Part shown: positions 1 through 8,518 of the stretch, piece by piece
How the letters are laid out: each line of letters opens with the position of its first letter
Numbering within the stretch: the first letter of the stretch is position 1
DNA from: Euperipatoides rowelli
Taxonomy: Eukaryota > Onychophora > Udeonychophora > Euonychophora > Peripatopsidae
Length of the DNA: 18,121 bases
Assembly: GCA_003024985.2 (NCBI GenBank)
Contig: PXIH01S0009860.1
Strand: one strand, 5' to 3'
Position numbers and translations under genes: made by a program
Notes under the pieces: generated by a model
Database searches by the model: none
Seen by the model: only the letters and a program-made list of their open reading frames with translations
What the model was told of the DNA's origin: nothing

Positions 1-44
1 TAAACCATCCATAAAATCATCCAATGTTCGATAAGCAAGTTTAA

Positions 45-425
45 TCAAGTAAACAAACTCAGTTGCTTTCATAAGAGATCTTCTAATTATACATTAACTA
101 AATATTAGCTCCATGTTTAAAGTGCGACAAAAAATTTAAACGTTACATGTGTTGAATTCTCAAGTAAACAAAACTGCTTACCTAAAGACTGTCTGTGTGC
201 CAAATTATACTCATTCAATGACAAGTAAAGTTCATAACTATCAAACGGAGTGCTGACTTTTCAAGTAAACAAAGTATGTTGCTTTCATAACTAAATTAAC
301 AATAATCAGTTAGCACTGGGGTGTTTACCTAAAATTCAATCTGCTAATTAAATAGCCTCATTTTCAATAAATGAACAGCAGAAGTTAGAAAACTACTGCG
401 CTCACAATTCAAGTAAACTAAGTGA
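45..425. repeat. Degenerate repeat family with TCAAGTAAACAAA core
   Basis: A core close to TCAAGTAAACAAA occurs at about 45, 160, 261 and 409, so the spacing is uneven (about 115, 101 and 148 bases). Shorter shared blocks accompany it: TTGCTTTCATAA follows the core at 62 and 271, and TTACCTAAA occurs near 179 and 326. A weaker relative (ACAAGTAAAG) lies near 220. This looks like an old minisatellite or satellite that has diverged and gained indels. The array may continue to the left of the window. I see no gene in it. Confidence 0.5.
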
Positions 426-957
426 CTCTAATAACTGGCAAAATATTGGAAATAACTGTTATGCTTCTCTTTTCAACAAAGAGGACTCTCTCCTGTCATC
501 TGTTGTTGAAATTAAGATTTAAATTAAGTTTAGAACTTCACTGTTTAATTACATCTCATTTGTATATTGCGAGGGGTGGAACGTATATGATTGCTTTTTT
601 TCTAAAAAGGGAGAATGAATAAAGTTTTTTTTTCTTTCTTATCGCTTCTCCTAACCTTTAGCTTAACAAAACCCTTAGCATAACATGCTTTCCTATGGGA
701 AAGTATGTTGATTTATGCAAATTTGATTTACAAATTTCCAGGAACATAACCCATGTAAATTGAAGTTTAGCAGTACTTAATTCATTGTGATGTTCATTTT
801 TGTGAACATTGCTAATATGGCCAGTTTGCAATGGTATTAAAAAGTGAACAATACTGTAATACATCATCTTACCTAGCTCAGCATGAACCCCTGCTTTAAC
901 ATAATTAAGAAGAAAAAAAAAAAAAAGTATATACCAATAGAAAACATACTTGTAGCC
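426..957. other. AT-rich non-coding stretch, nothing recognised
   Basis: Only short open frames of under 70 codons are present, on both strands, and none has a motif I recognise. I looked on the minus strand for the kinesin exon that should follow the one at 2278 (carrying the rest of switch I and LAGSE) and did not find it. The likely interpretation is intron of the kinesin gene. Confidence 0.4.
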
Positions 958-958
958 T

Positions 959-981
959 TCATTTATTTATTTATTTATTAN
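959..981. repeat. (TTTA)n microsatellite ending at an N
   Basis: About five tandem ATTT/TTTA units run into a single ambiguous base at 981. The N directly at the end of the array suggests an assembly or basecalling ambiguity, so the true repeat length may differ. Confidence 0.75.
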
Positions 982-1605
982 TGGTCTTAAGAACTTCTAT
1001 CACAGCGAATTTGAAAAAAGATATATTATGTTTTTCAAATAAACTTGCTGGTAGAGAATTCCACAAGTTAATACCCATAGATTTCACAATGATATAAATG
1101 AAGTCTACACAATAAATGAAACTAATTATTATTTTTACAAGTATAAATCATAGAGTTTCAACAAAGGTTCCCATCATTAATTCCTTTTTCTTTAAGGAAT
1201 TAATCAAGATATACAAAATCCATAATCAAGATTAGATTAAGTCAAATTATATATATACTTGTAAGAATTCTATTAAAAGGTTAAAAATAAAAATCTTCTG
1301 TTTTAAATTATGTTCTCTCCATTATTTCTTTAAAATCAATAAAAAAACAAATGATTATTACAATAATTATAAATATAATCAGTCATTAATAAATATAATT
1401 AATTTCAACTTTTTTTTTTTTTTTAATAACTTGTGGGGTCCGACATTCATATACTTCTTGCTATTAATTGATTCCCTCTATTTGATAAATTATCATTATA
1501 CTGAATCTAGTCTTTAGTACATTATATAAATTATTAAATAAATTTAAACTTCCCTTTATTTTTTGTTCCTTTTCTCATGCAGTTGCTCTAAGATCTCCTC
1601 TTGTT
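982..1605. other. AT-rich non-coding stretch, nothing recognised
   Basis: Very AT-rich sequence with A and T homopolymers, for example a long T run near 1410-1424. There are no open frames with recognisable domains and no structured repeat that I can see by eye. It is probably intron sequence of the minus-strand kinesin gene. Confidence 0.4.
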
Positions 1606-1608
1606 TAA

Positions 1609-2027
1609 TGCATTTGTATTTTTCCCAACAAAGTTGAAGTAGGTAATGTTATTACAAATTTTAAAGGTACAGGAATAGATGATATTTCTATTTCTACAGG
1701 AATAGATGATATTCCCAACTTTGTTATCAAAAGCCAGCCACCCATATTCTCCAAGATGAATGGTAGACTATCAGGCATATTTTCAAACAGGTGATGAGGG
1801 CTACCATGAACTTTTAGATTTTTTTTTTGCTATGGATGGAGGTCAAGTTGAAATACACTAAATTGGAGTTAATTTTTCCTATATCTCTATTTTATGTCAT
1901 ATGGGGAGGTTGTTATCAAGAATATATACTGAGACTTTATAGGTACTATAAATTAGTAGCAATTTATTTTAACCTATTGATTCTGGAATTATTAAAGCAG
2001 GAATTAAAAACATGTTGTCCGATCTAA
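1609..2027 (+). pseudogene. LINE-like (non-LTR) reverse transcriptase remnant
   Basis: Two plus-strand segments in different frames resemble separate parts of a non-LTR reverse transcriptase. The first, about 1609-1794, reads ...FKGTGIDDI...GIDDIPNFVIKSQPPIF...RLSGIFSNR. This is like the early RT region of CR1/jockey-class elements (typically GxDxIPxxxIK...pxxS...G.FP). The second, 1827-2027, contains LFYVIWGGCYQEYILRLY, like the post-RT segment (YxxxiWGnc...yi.rLyxxQK) of the same class. The catalytic centre (YADD region) between them is missing, so the copy is internally deleted and frameshifted. The first segment also carries an in-frame 27-base duplication. Assignment rests on residue patterns read by eye. 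It could be a domesticated or unrelated sequence, but the two patterns occur in the correct order and strand. Confidence 0.45.
1668..1713. repeat. 27-base-period tandem duplication
   Basis: The 19-base word TACAGGAATAGATGATATT occurs at 1668-1686 and again at 1695-1713. The period is 27 bases, so the frame of the surrounding LINE-like fragment is kept and the residues TGIDDI are repeated. Confidence 0.85.
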
Positions 2028-2277
2028 AACTGGATATTAAGTTAAATTGTTTTCTGTTAATAAGTCTTTCTAATTTATGTACATTTTAAGAGCATGGGGA
2101 AAGAGGAAATATCTATTAACGAATGCCTATAAAAGTGATAAAATAGTATGCAAAATGAATGCTTATGGCTTGGACTGTAAGCAAAACTTTTGGCCGGTTC
2201 TATTCATTAGCATATTTTTTTAAAAGATGGTCAACATTATTTAACCATGAAAAATAGTTTATAAACATGAAATTTAC

Positions 2278-2389
2278 CTGCGACTTGAGTTTTGATTAAC
2301 TTTGGTAGAGGCAAAATGAAGATTTTTCTGTCCGATGGCAAGAAGCTTACTTGCTTCACAGTCATTAAAAACACAAATTTCTTTCAAGC
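2278..2389 (-). CDS. KIF20-type kinesin, exon with switch I
   Basis: Partial internal exon of a kinesin-6 motor. The translation starts GLKEICVFNDCEASKLLAIG and ends in STKVNQNSSRR. The NQNSSR stretch is the start of kinesin switch I (usually NxxSSRSH), which senses the nucleotide gamma-phosphate; the S/H that complete it must come from the next exon. Acceptor AG lies at 2391-2390 and donor GTAAAT starts at 2277. The exon is 112 nt: it enters in phase 1, completing the Gly codon begun in the exon at 2631, and leaves in phase 2. The segment before switch I matches the KIF20 pattern (D/G-L-x-x-I-x-V-x-D-x-x-E-A-x-x-LL-x-x-G). The intron upstream is only about 240 bases. The following exon with LAGSE is outside the window or unrecognised. 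Confidence 0.85.
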
Positions 2390-2630
2390 CTGTTAAATAG
2401 TACAATTTTATCACTCACACAAAAAAAATACTGTAGGCTATCAACATAAAAAGGATATTTTCATAAATATACAAAAAAAGTTTTAGTATTTGGAAATTAG
2501 ATTATTTTTTTTAATAAAGAAAGGAAAAAAAAATTTTTACCAGTGAGGAGACTATGTGAATCATTGTTTTTGAAAATATCAAAAGTTATTAAACTAATTT
2601 TCTTACGGAACCAAAAGATTTGAAAATTAC

Positions 2631-2949
2631 CTTTAATATAAATGTTGCCAGTTTTATCTTGGGAAAGTTTCAAGGTTTTTCTTTTCTCATTTTTATTTAA
2701 TGGTTCCAAAAGATCAAAAATATGTTCATTATAGATTTCAGCAAATGAAATCCAAACAGAGAAAAGAACATAATTTTTAGACTCTACGCCAATAACCATT
2801 TTTTCACAATTCTGTTGATTCTTCACATTTCCAGCTTCTACGGGAGATTCTAAAACCAATTTACTTTTATCTTTCTGTACACTGTTGCCATGCAGACAGG
2901 ATGGAGAAAAAACTTGAGAATCTTGTAATAAACTTCCATGGCACCCATC
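2631..2949 (-). CDS. KIF20-type kinesin, exon with FEIYNE region
   Basis: Partial internal exon of 319 nt. It begins DGCHGSLLQDSQ, runs through a polar, low-conservation stretch, then enters the motor core with FSVWISFAEIYNEHIFDLLE and ends TGNIYIK plus the first base of a Gly codon. FSVWxSFxEIYNExIxDLL and the following KRKxLxLSQDxxGNxYIKD-like tail are typical of KIF20A/KIF20B. The polar N-terminal part corresponds to the long insertion that sets kinesin-6 motors apart from other kinesins. Donor GTAATT starts at 2630. The acceptor is chosen at 2951-2950 (TTTTTTAAG), because it gives phase 0 to match the exon at 13927; an AAG acceptor is acceptable but not optimal, so a short shift or an undetected small exon in the large intron remains possible. 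Confidence 0.85.
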
Positions 2950-3362
2950 CTTAAAAAATATGTGCAGTATACACACATAAACAAAATTTTAAATTGATTT
3001 AAAAAAAAAAAAAAAAAATTTCCTTAAAAAGTAATTTTTAATTTGTCTAGACTGCAAGGATTAATTTTAAAACACCAAATGAAAGATTTTTTTTTTTTAA
3101 ATTAACCAGCCAATTATAATTATTATTAATTTTATAAAATCTAGAATTCTCACGATGAAAGACACACAAATACAATATTTGTATTAGAAATTTTTTTTAT
3201 TATAATTTTTTTCTTTAGTTACGTTACCAGATTCCTGAAAAAATTGGATCTTTATCACTTTCATTAGTGAATTAAGGAGATAGAATTGTTGAAAGACAAT
3301 TTTATTTATTATGTTTACATAAAAAATTTCCAAAATACAATAAAGATACAAAAGAAAAAAAA

Positions 3363-3960
3363 AAATTCAGTACCTCACAAAACCTTCACCGACATGTCTG
3401 ACTGCAAGTGTCTGTAACTTACCCCAGCCAGAGAATTGGTAAATCAACTACATTCGTGAGGTGTGGTTTGTAATGATAAGCATTCACTGATTTCCCTTCA
3501 ACTAGTTTCCAAGATTAGGTAGGGAGGAGGGTTGACTATATCCCACTTATTCCCTTTAAGGTTAATTTTGTAGGTCAAGAACATAACTGTTCTTGTGTGA
3601 TATGGTGCAGTAATAATATTCATTGAGTAAGAGTGTGGGGTGGCATTGCCATTTTGCTCTGCCATTTATTGTTTGGTGATAGGTTGTCCTGGATTTGTCT
3701 CCCCCGCTCCTGTGAAAATGTATCTTCAGGAGTGGTTACATAGATCAGTAATTTGTATTTGGGAACAACCATTCTATTGGTTTCCATCGTGTAACCAACC
3801 CATTCCTGTTGGTAACCCAAACAAGTGTGAGGGATGAAGTATCAAATAAATCTTCCTATGATTTATGTCAGTAAAAACTTGTGGTGGAACTGATCATGCA
3901 AAGCTTTTTTTTTAAGGGGGAGGGGAGAGGAGGATTGAGACACCCACTGTCATGTATACA
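3363..3960. repeat. GC-richer island, probable uncharacterised interspersed repeat
   Basis: Base composition changes abruptly here compared with the very AT-rich DNA on both sides. The stretch contains G-rich words such as GGGAGGAGGG near 3521 and GGGGGAGGGGAGAGGAGG near 3916. Overlapping open frames of about 65 codons on both strands (minus 3820-3620, plus 3640-3837) show no known motif. Sharp compositional borders inside an intron suggest an inserted repeat. I could not identify terminal repeats or target duplications, so its class is open. Confidence 0.3.
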
Positions 3961-5722
3961 TAGGTTGGAGATCTTGGACACTAATATTTTATATGTACAG
4001 TATTTGCTAACTGAATTAACTACCATATTTCTAAAAAAAAATATATGGCAATATTGAATGTACTGAAGAGCAAAAAAAAAAAAAAAATGCTACAGCCAGA
4101 AACAGGAAAAAAATAAATATAGCCAACTCAAAATCCTACAAAAAAAAAAATTTAACTAGGATTTCTGTTCTTAATCTTAATTAACTTCGAAAAGACTAAG
4201 AGAAGCAGCCAGGAATGTTATCGATTATAAGCATCGTAGTTAAAGCTTGAAAAAAAAAAAAAAGTATTTATAAGGAGTCAAGGACTAAACTTTGCAATGT
4301 TCTGGCTTACTCTCACTTCAGCACTTAAGCTAAAATGACAATTATTTATACAATTGGGCACTTGTTCACAAAGAAAAGTCTTCTTTCTTTATACAAGCAA
4401 GTATATGATTTATTTATGTCAAACAAATACGAAGATGACCTGAGTATTCATATATTAATTGAAATCATGATTCAAAAAAATTGATGTAGGCTAAATTATA
4501 TGTAAACATTTTATGAATTAATTTATCTTTTTGCTCCCAGAAAGTGCTAAACAATAGGCATTCTTACAGACCCACTATTTAGCTTTCTATTATGTATTAA
4601 TGTGATTCATCAATTGGACAATTGCTTCTGTGTGCACTTTGTGCAAACAAACACTCTAATTTTAACAATTTATGGCTCAAAAAGGAAACATATTGATATT
4701 TAATGCTTGCCGCATATAACATAAAAAAGTTAACAAGCATTACACATACAGGTTAAAACTTCTAAAAAAAAATAAGTAGCCTACTACAATGGATGAATGA
4801 AAAAGAAAAAAATACATTGTAAAACTAGCAATACTGAACAATAGTTACTGATAATCTCATTTCATTTCAGAATCATTAGACCTAAATTTATTTTTGTTTT
4901 TGCCTATATTGTGTAAAAATTATATGTATTACAATATAATTTAAAGGCTAGGCTAAAGGACGGTATAAGTGAATCAATCCCCATATACTATGATGTGAGA
5001 AATTATTTTAATCCACTATATTATTTTTTGTAGCCTATAACACAACAGATAACCCAATAACTGCTTTATAACAATAATACCCTTAGCTATTCCCCACAAC
5101 TTATTATAATTTAGACATTACTCTAAATTACTTTGTATTAATTACTATACCCGTTAGTTACTACAAGCTAACCTAAGTAGACCAATAAATAAGATGAAAC
5201 TTACCTAATTGTATATATACTGTAAGTTAGATTATGATTACTGTATTATAATGATATTGTCATAAATATCTAACTAACCAATCCCTTGGATAAATCAGTA
5301 TCTATCCCAATACCATAACTACAAATGATATTAAGTAAAACTTCAATACAAAAAAATTATGTATAAATATTAAATAACCTATTTATTTAGACAAGCAATC
5401 TTATCTGGCAATCTTATAATTACCTAAAATTGGTAATTATTTAAGAAGTTATTATAAAATACATAACAAACAGGAATTAAATATCCCTAGTATTTCAACT
5501 CAAGCAATTTTGAATATTAAAGGTATCACAATAATTGTGTTAAATATCTCTCAATTATTATCATGACCATTCAATTATTTTAAAATAGAAAGAAAAAAAC
5601 ACAACTCTCACTAACACGACTATTGTAATCAAATACTCTTAAAATAATAATCAAACAATTATTCAGTAGTACTATGGTTTCACCCAATATTGTCTTATAA
5701 GATTATATACCTTTATAATAAA
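3961..5722. other. AT-rich intron sequence, nothing recognised
   Basis: Very AT-rich DNA with many A homopolymers, for example near 4072-4087 and 4249-4263. The word TAGGCTA or its complement recurs near 4486, 4780, 4948 and 5030. I found no open frame with a known domain, no tRNA-like cloverleaf and no clear repeat. It lies immediately outside the left LTR-like repeat of the retrotransposon. Confidence 0.4.
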
Positions 5723-5893
5723 TAGGAACTAATACTGTTAGACTAAAAGTATATCACTAGCACCATGATACATGTAATAAAAACAATTAGATATCAATAG
5801 ATTTATTATACCTCACAAGATTTAGTAAATTAATTTGTGAGATTTAAGAAATTACAGATGAATTGCAATGTGTTACAAATAAATAGCACAATA
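5723..5893 (-). repeat. Short 3' LTR-like repeat (171 bp)
   Basis: Two blocks match the right-hand repeat. 5723-5800 matches 9839-9912, including CTAATACTGTTAGAC and ATGATACATGTAATAAAAA; 5811-5893 matches 11411-11536, including ACAGATGAATTGCAATGTG. Relative to the right copy it lacks about 1.5 kb between the blocks and about 44 bases inside the second block. Read on the minus strand, the repeat begins near TGTGCTATT and ends near CTAACA, which would fit TG...CA ends, but matching continues about 10 bases past the CA. The end of the pol-downstream reading frame (5830) runs into this repeat. Confidence 0.7.
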
Positions 5894-6129
5894 GGACTCT
5901 TAGTTATTTTATTTCTCATCATGCTCCCGTTTACATTTACAATTCTCTGTTCTCCAATATTTNTAACATCTCTTGCTTTATTAATCTTACTCCATGTACT
6001 ATATCGATGCTTAACAAGTTTCCTAGCTCCCCTGGCAATATCACTATCCCCAGTAGGTTCAGCATGTAAAGTTAATTCCATCTCAAGCTGTGTACTATTA
6101 GTTTGAGGATATGTCTTCTTTATTATCAA
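5830..6129 (-). pseudogene. C-terminal tail reading frame downstream of integrase
   Basis: A 99-codon minus-strand frame follows the GPY/F-type region in a different frame and contains one codon made ambiguous by the N at 5963. It starts with polar sequence (TYPQTNSTQLEMELTLHAEP) and has basic stretches (GARKLVKHRYSTWSKINKAR). The last ~20 codons run into the 3' LTR-like repeat. I do not recognise a domain. It may be the end of the Pol polyprotein or a remnant of a further small ORF. There is no convincing signal peptide or membrane segment that would support an envelope protein. Confidence 0.4.
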
Positions 6130-6470
6130 CCACTTGAACCTTGGTTACTCCATCTCTATCCTCTTCTACCATAATAACTTCAGCTTCCTTTGGCTTATTT
6201 TTGTCTGAAATAACTGTTTCTATTGGTTCATCTTGTATAACCGTTGCCCGATAATAAGGACACAGTCTCTCTACACGAACTCGCTTTACTAATGTCTTAT
6301 CTCCCATGTTGCCCTCTAATCCAATATCATAGCTTACCTTGGAAACACATTTTTTTATTTCATAAGGTCCGTCATATTTGTATTTAAAGTCTTGCTTTCT
6401 TGTCTTCTCAATATGATACGATATAAAACTTTATCTCCCATTTCATATTTAGGTAGAACCCTATTCCTGT
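6098..6470 (-). pseudogene. Integrase C-terminal GPY/F module, frameshifted
   Basis: Read on the minus strand, one frame gives ...PKYEMGDKVLYR near 6460-6425, and a shifted frame continues with KYDGPYEIKK at about 6379-6353, then DKTLVKRVRVERLCPYYRAT in the 6307-6098 ORF. DGPYEI is the GPY/F motif that follows the integrase core in many Ty3/gypsy elements and gammaretrovirus-like integrases, and V-x-V-x-RLxPY is the usual end of that module. Its role in the family is in DNA binding and integration. At least one frameshift separates the two halves here. The remaining acidic segment (KEAEVIMVEEDRDGVT) has no domain that I recognise. Confidence 0.65.
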
Positions 6471-6739
6471 TTACATACTCGTTCCTTTTCTTCCGTGTAG
6501 CTTCTTAGAATTACCAGGACATTTCCCTTACCTTATGCAAGTTCTTCCTTAGCCTGTTTATATATTCTTCTGGGGATCCCAGTTTCCAGTGGGTGTGCCT
6601 CATAGAATTGCCTATTTTCTCAGAATGTCAAGATGTTAGGGGTAGTACCCATGCTGCTATGAGTTGTTATGGAAAATTGTACCAAGTGAATTTTATTGGC
6701 CCATGATTTCCCCGAATTATTACACAGAGTAGTCAACTT

Positions 6740-7290
6740 TCATTTCACCTCCTTATTTAACCTCTCCACCATACAATTAGTTGCCGATTGGTAGGGTGAG
6801 GACATGTAATGTTTTATTTTCAATACTTTACAAGCCTGCTGGGAAATGTTTGCTCTAAAGTTGCTTCCTCTATCAGTGATGATATATTCCGGAACACCGA
6901 ATACGGTGATGTAAATTTTCTCTAAACAATCAACTACCTTCTCTTCCCTAATCGATCTCATAGGGCACAATATGATGTATCGGGTGAACATGTCAACTAT
7001 TGTAAGGATGTACTTATATCCCTCGAGAAGTTACAATAGGACCTATTATGTCAGTGGTAATCTTATTCCTAGGGTGAGTAGGTTTCACAAAGTCTATCAC
7101 CTTTGATTTCTTGCGTGGTGGATTGTTCTTCTGGCGTACATCACATAAACACAAACTTTCCCGCACATCTCTTCTTAAAGTGCTCTAGAAATAATTTTCT
7201 AATAATATAGAACATGTGGTTAGGCACCCAGCGTGAATGACCCACCTTGATTCATGTATTACCGATATCACTTCTTTACGAACCCCTTCA
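6740..7290 (-). pseudogene. Retrotransposon integrase, D,D-35-E core, frameshifted
   Basis: The zinc-binding N-terminus is degenerate: His residues in VIHESRWVIHAG near 7240 and Cys residues in SLCLCDVRQKN near 7155-7120, with a stop between. The core begins with TTDIIGPI, first catalytic Asp at 7052-7050. After a frameshift near 7020 the frame 7010-6740 gives TVDMFTRYIILCP, then ITDRGSNF (second Asp, 6874-6872) and VERLNKEVK (Glu, 6766-6764). Exactly 35 residues lie between the second Asp and the Glu, the spacing of retroviral and gypsy integrases. This enzyme inserts element cDNA into chromosomal DNA. All three catalytic positions are still encoded, but the frame break makes the copy inactive. 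Confidence 0.85.
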
Positions 7291-7725
7291 GGTACATAAA
7301 TAGCAATTGAGCTTCACTTTCTTCCCAGGAGCAATACCAATGATTTCCTTCGCAAAGATACCAAGATCGCATTTTTGATACAGCCCGATACCTTCCTGAT
7401 AGTCTGGCTCTTGGGCACAAGTAGCATCATCCTGGTAGAATTGTTTTGTCTTTGTATCTTTTTCTTGTTCCTTCTTTATAGTTTCATAAGCAATGATTTT
7501 CTTCACTTGAACTTCCTTTGCTCTTATTGCAATTCCCTGCAGAGTGTATTCTTCAACACTTAATTTATCTTCATTCACTGGGTTTAAGGTTGGTTCCTGA
7601 TTGACTGTTATACTATCCAGTCTGTCCTTTAATGCCAACTCATGAGCGTTATTGTTTCCTATGCTATCAGCATGACCTGGTGTATGTAGCCTTCTACCTA
7701 CACCAATGATAGGTGTTGTATACAC
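7288..7725 (-). pseudogene. End of second RNase H plus linker to integrase
   Basis: A 145-codon minus-strand frame starts with RRLHTPGHADSIGNNNAHELALK. This corresponds to the last catalytic block of RNase HI enzymes (PGHSxxxGNExADxLA). The expected Asp of the AD-LA part is His here (codon 7644-7642), a change that needs only GAT to CAT. After this the sequence is polar and charged (KEVQVKKIIAYETIKKEQEK), typical of the linker between RNase H and the integrase zinc-binding region; it also has CDLGIFAKEIIGIAPGKK near its end. It is the longest unbroken frame in the element. Confidence 0.7.
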
Positions 7726-8045
7726 TTAAATTCAGCTTCATTCTGAATTGCTTTGCTATTTGATNAAATCTATTGGTTCACCCTAGTTAGCATGTTCTTG
7801 GTGACGACTACGTGCTTACTATCCGAAATAATGATTAGTTTTTTAAATTGGATATCCACCGCTAATTTTTAGGCCAGAATCACTGATGCTAATTCAGCCT
7901 TATTGTTAGTGGTACAATTATTTATGTGTCGTGAGTAATCCTCAAGACTGCATCCCTCCCAATGAATGCCCACTCGATTGTGCATGGGGGTAAACCGTTA
8001 CCGGTGCAACTACCATCCGTATAGGCAATAGGAATTCCATCTTCA
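7640..8045 (-). pseudogene. Second RNase H domain, cellular RNase HI type, frameshifted
   Basis: Minus-strand fragments carry RNase HI landmarks in order. AYTDGSCTGNG holds the first Asp (8017-8015). RVGIHW follows after a frame change. TTNNKAELASVILA holds the Glu (7895-7893). LIIISDSKHVV holds the second Asp (7823-7821). PGHADSIGNNNAHELA completes the fold, with His in place of the final Asp. TDGS...TNNxAEL...SDS...PGHxxxxGN is the signature of cellular and archaeal-type RNase HI, not of the gypsy RNase H, which has TDAS and a different C-terminus. A separate gypsy-type RNase H lies directly upstream at about 8420-8190, so the element encoded two. Such dual RNase H arrangements are known from some Ty3/gypsy lineages. 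Several frame breaks and a stop are present. Confidence 0.75.
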
Positions 8046-8189
8046 ATAGATAACATGGCCTCAGGTTCAGAAATCTCCCTCATCCCTAATATGTTAATAA
8101 TAGCATTGCTATTCTTGCGAGTAGATGAAGTTTGGTGCCTAATTGGCTATATTAGTTATCCAATCTGTCGTACGTGAGTTGTCCTCCTT

Positions 8190-8430
8190 AAGACCTTAGA
8201 TATTCTACTACCTTTCTTTCAGAATGTACATCTACTTCATACCCAACAATTAGATGGTGAAAGTGCTCCAGCATTGACATCACAACTAAGGTGTGTTTTT
8301 CAAGAACACTAGTTTCTCTGAGCCTTGTTAAACCTCTTCGAAATAATAGCCAATAGGATAGCACTCTACTCCCTGTCCCTGCTCGACCATACCAATGAGG
8401 ACAGAGTTTGAGATCTGGATGGATATATTT
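8190..8430 (-). pseudogene. Gypsy-type RNase H domain, degenerate
   Basis: Three frames on the minus strand supply consecutive parts of a gypsy RNase H. VLIGMVEQGQGVECYPIGYYF (about 8405-8345) corresponds to the gavLxQ...hPIaYfS block. RFNKAQRN follows in a second frame (LNKAERNY in the family). LEHFHHLIVGYEVDVHSER...VVEYL in a third frame (about 8315-8205) corresponds to LEHFRHYLxGxxFxVxTDHxxLxYL. The TDAS Asp expected just before the first block and the TDH Asp both appear lost or mutated (VHSER), so catalytic residues have decayed. In the family this domain degrades RNA of the RNA:DNA hybrid, or serves as a tether when a second RNase H is present. Confidence 0.7.
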
Positions 8431-8518
8431 TTTTTTCAGTTTGGATAGTGTACGATAGGCCGGGTACTAAGGATCACATGAATTTTCCTAAAAACCTCAT
8501 CATGCACCACTCCCCAAT

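Noticed and set aside
45-425. CRISPR array from repeated TCAAGTAAACAAA
   Set aside because: The repeats are short and diverged, spacing is irregular, and the DNA is from an animal.
658-867. Minus-strand ORF as the next kinesin exon
   Set aside because: No kinesin residues such as LAGSE, no phase-2 compatible start with Ser/His, and no fitting splice sites.
5830-6129. Envelope gene downstream of integrase
   Set aside because: The tail frame is short, without signal peptide, membrane anchor or cysteine pattern, and it runs into the LTR-like repeat. Envelope is not supported.
7375-7563. Plus-strand hydrophobic ORF resembling membrane segments
   Set aside because: It is the complement of a charged, coiled linker on the minus strand of the retrotransposon; the hydrophobicity is a shadow effect.
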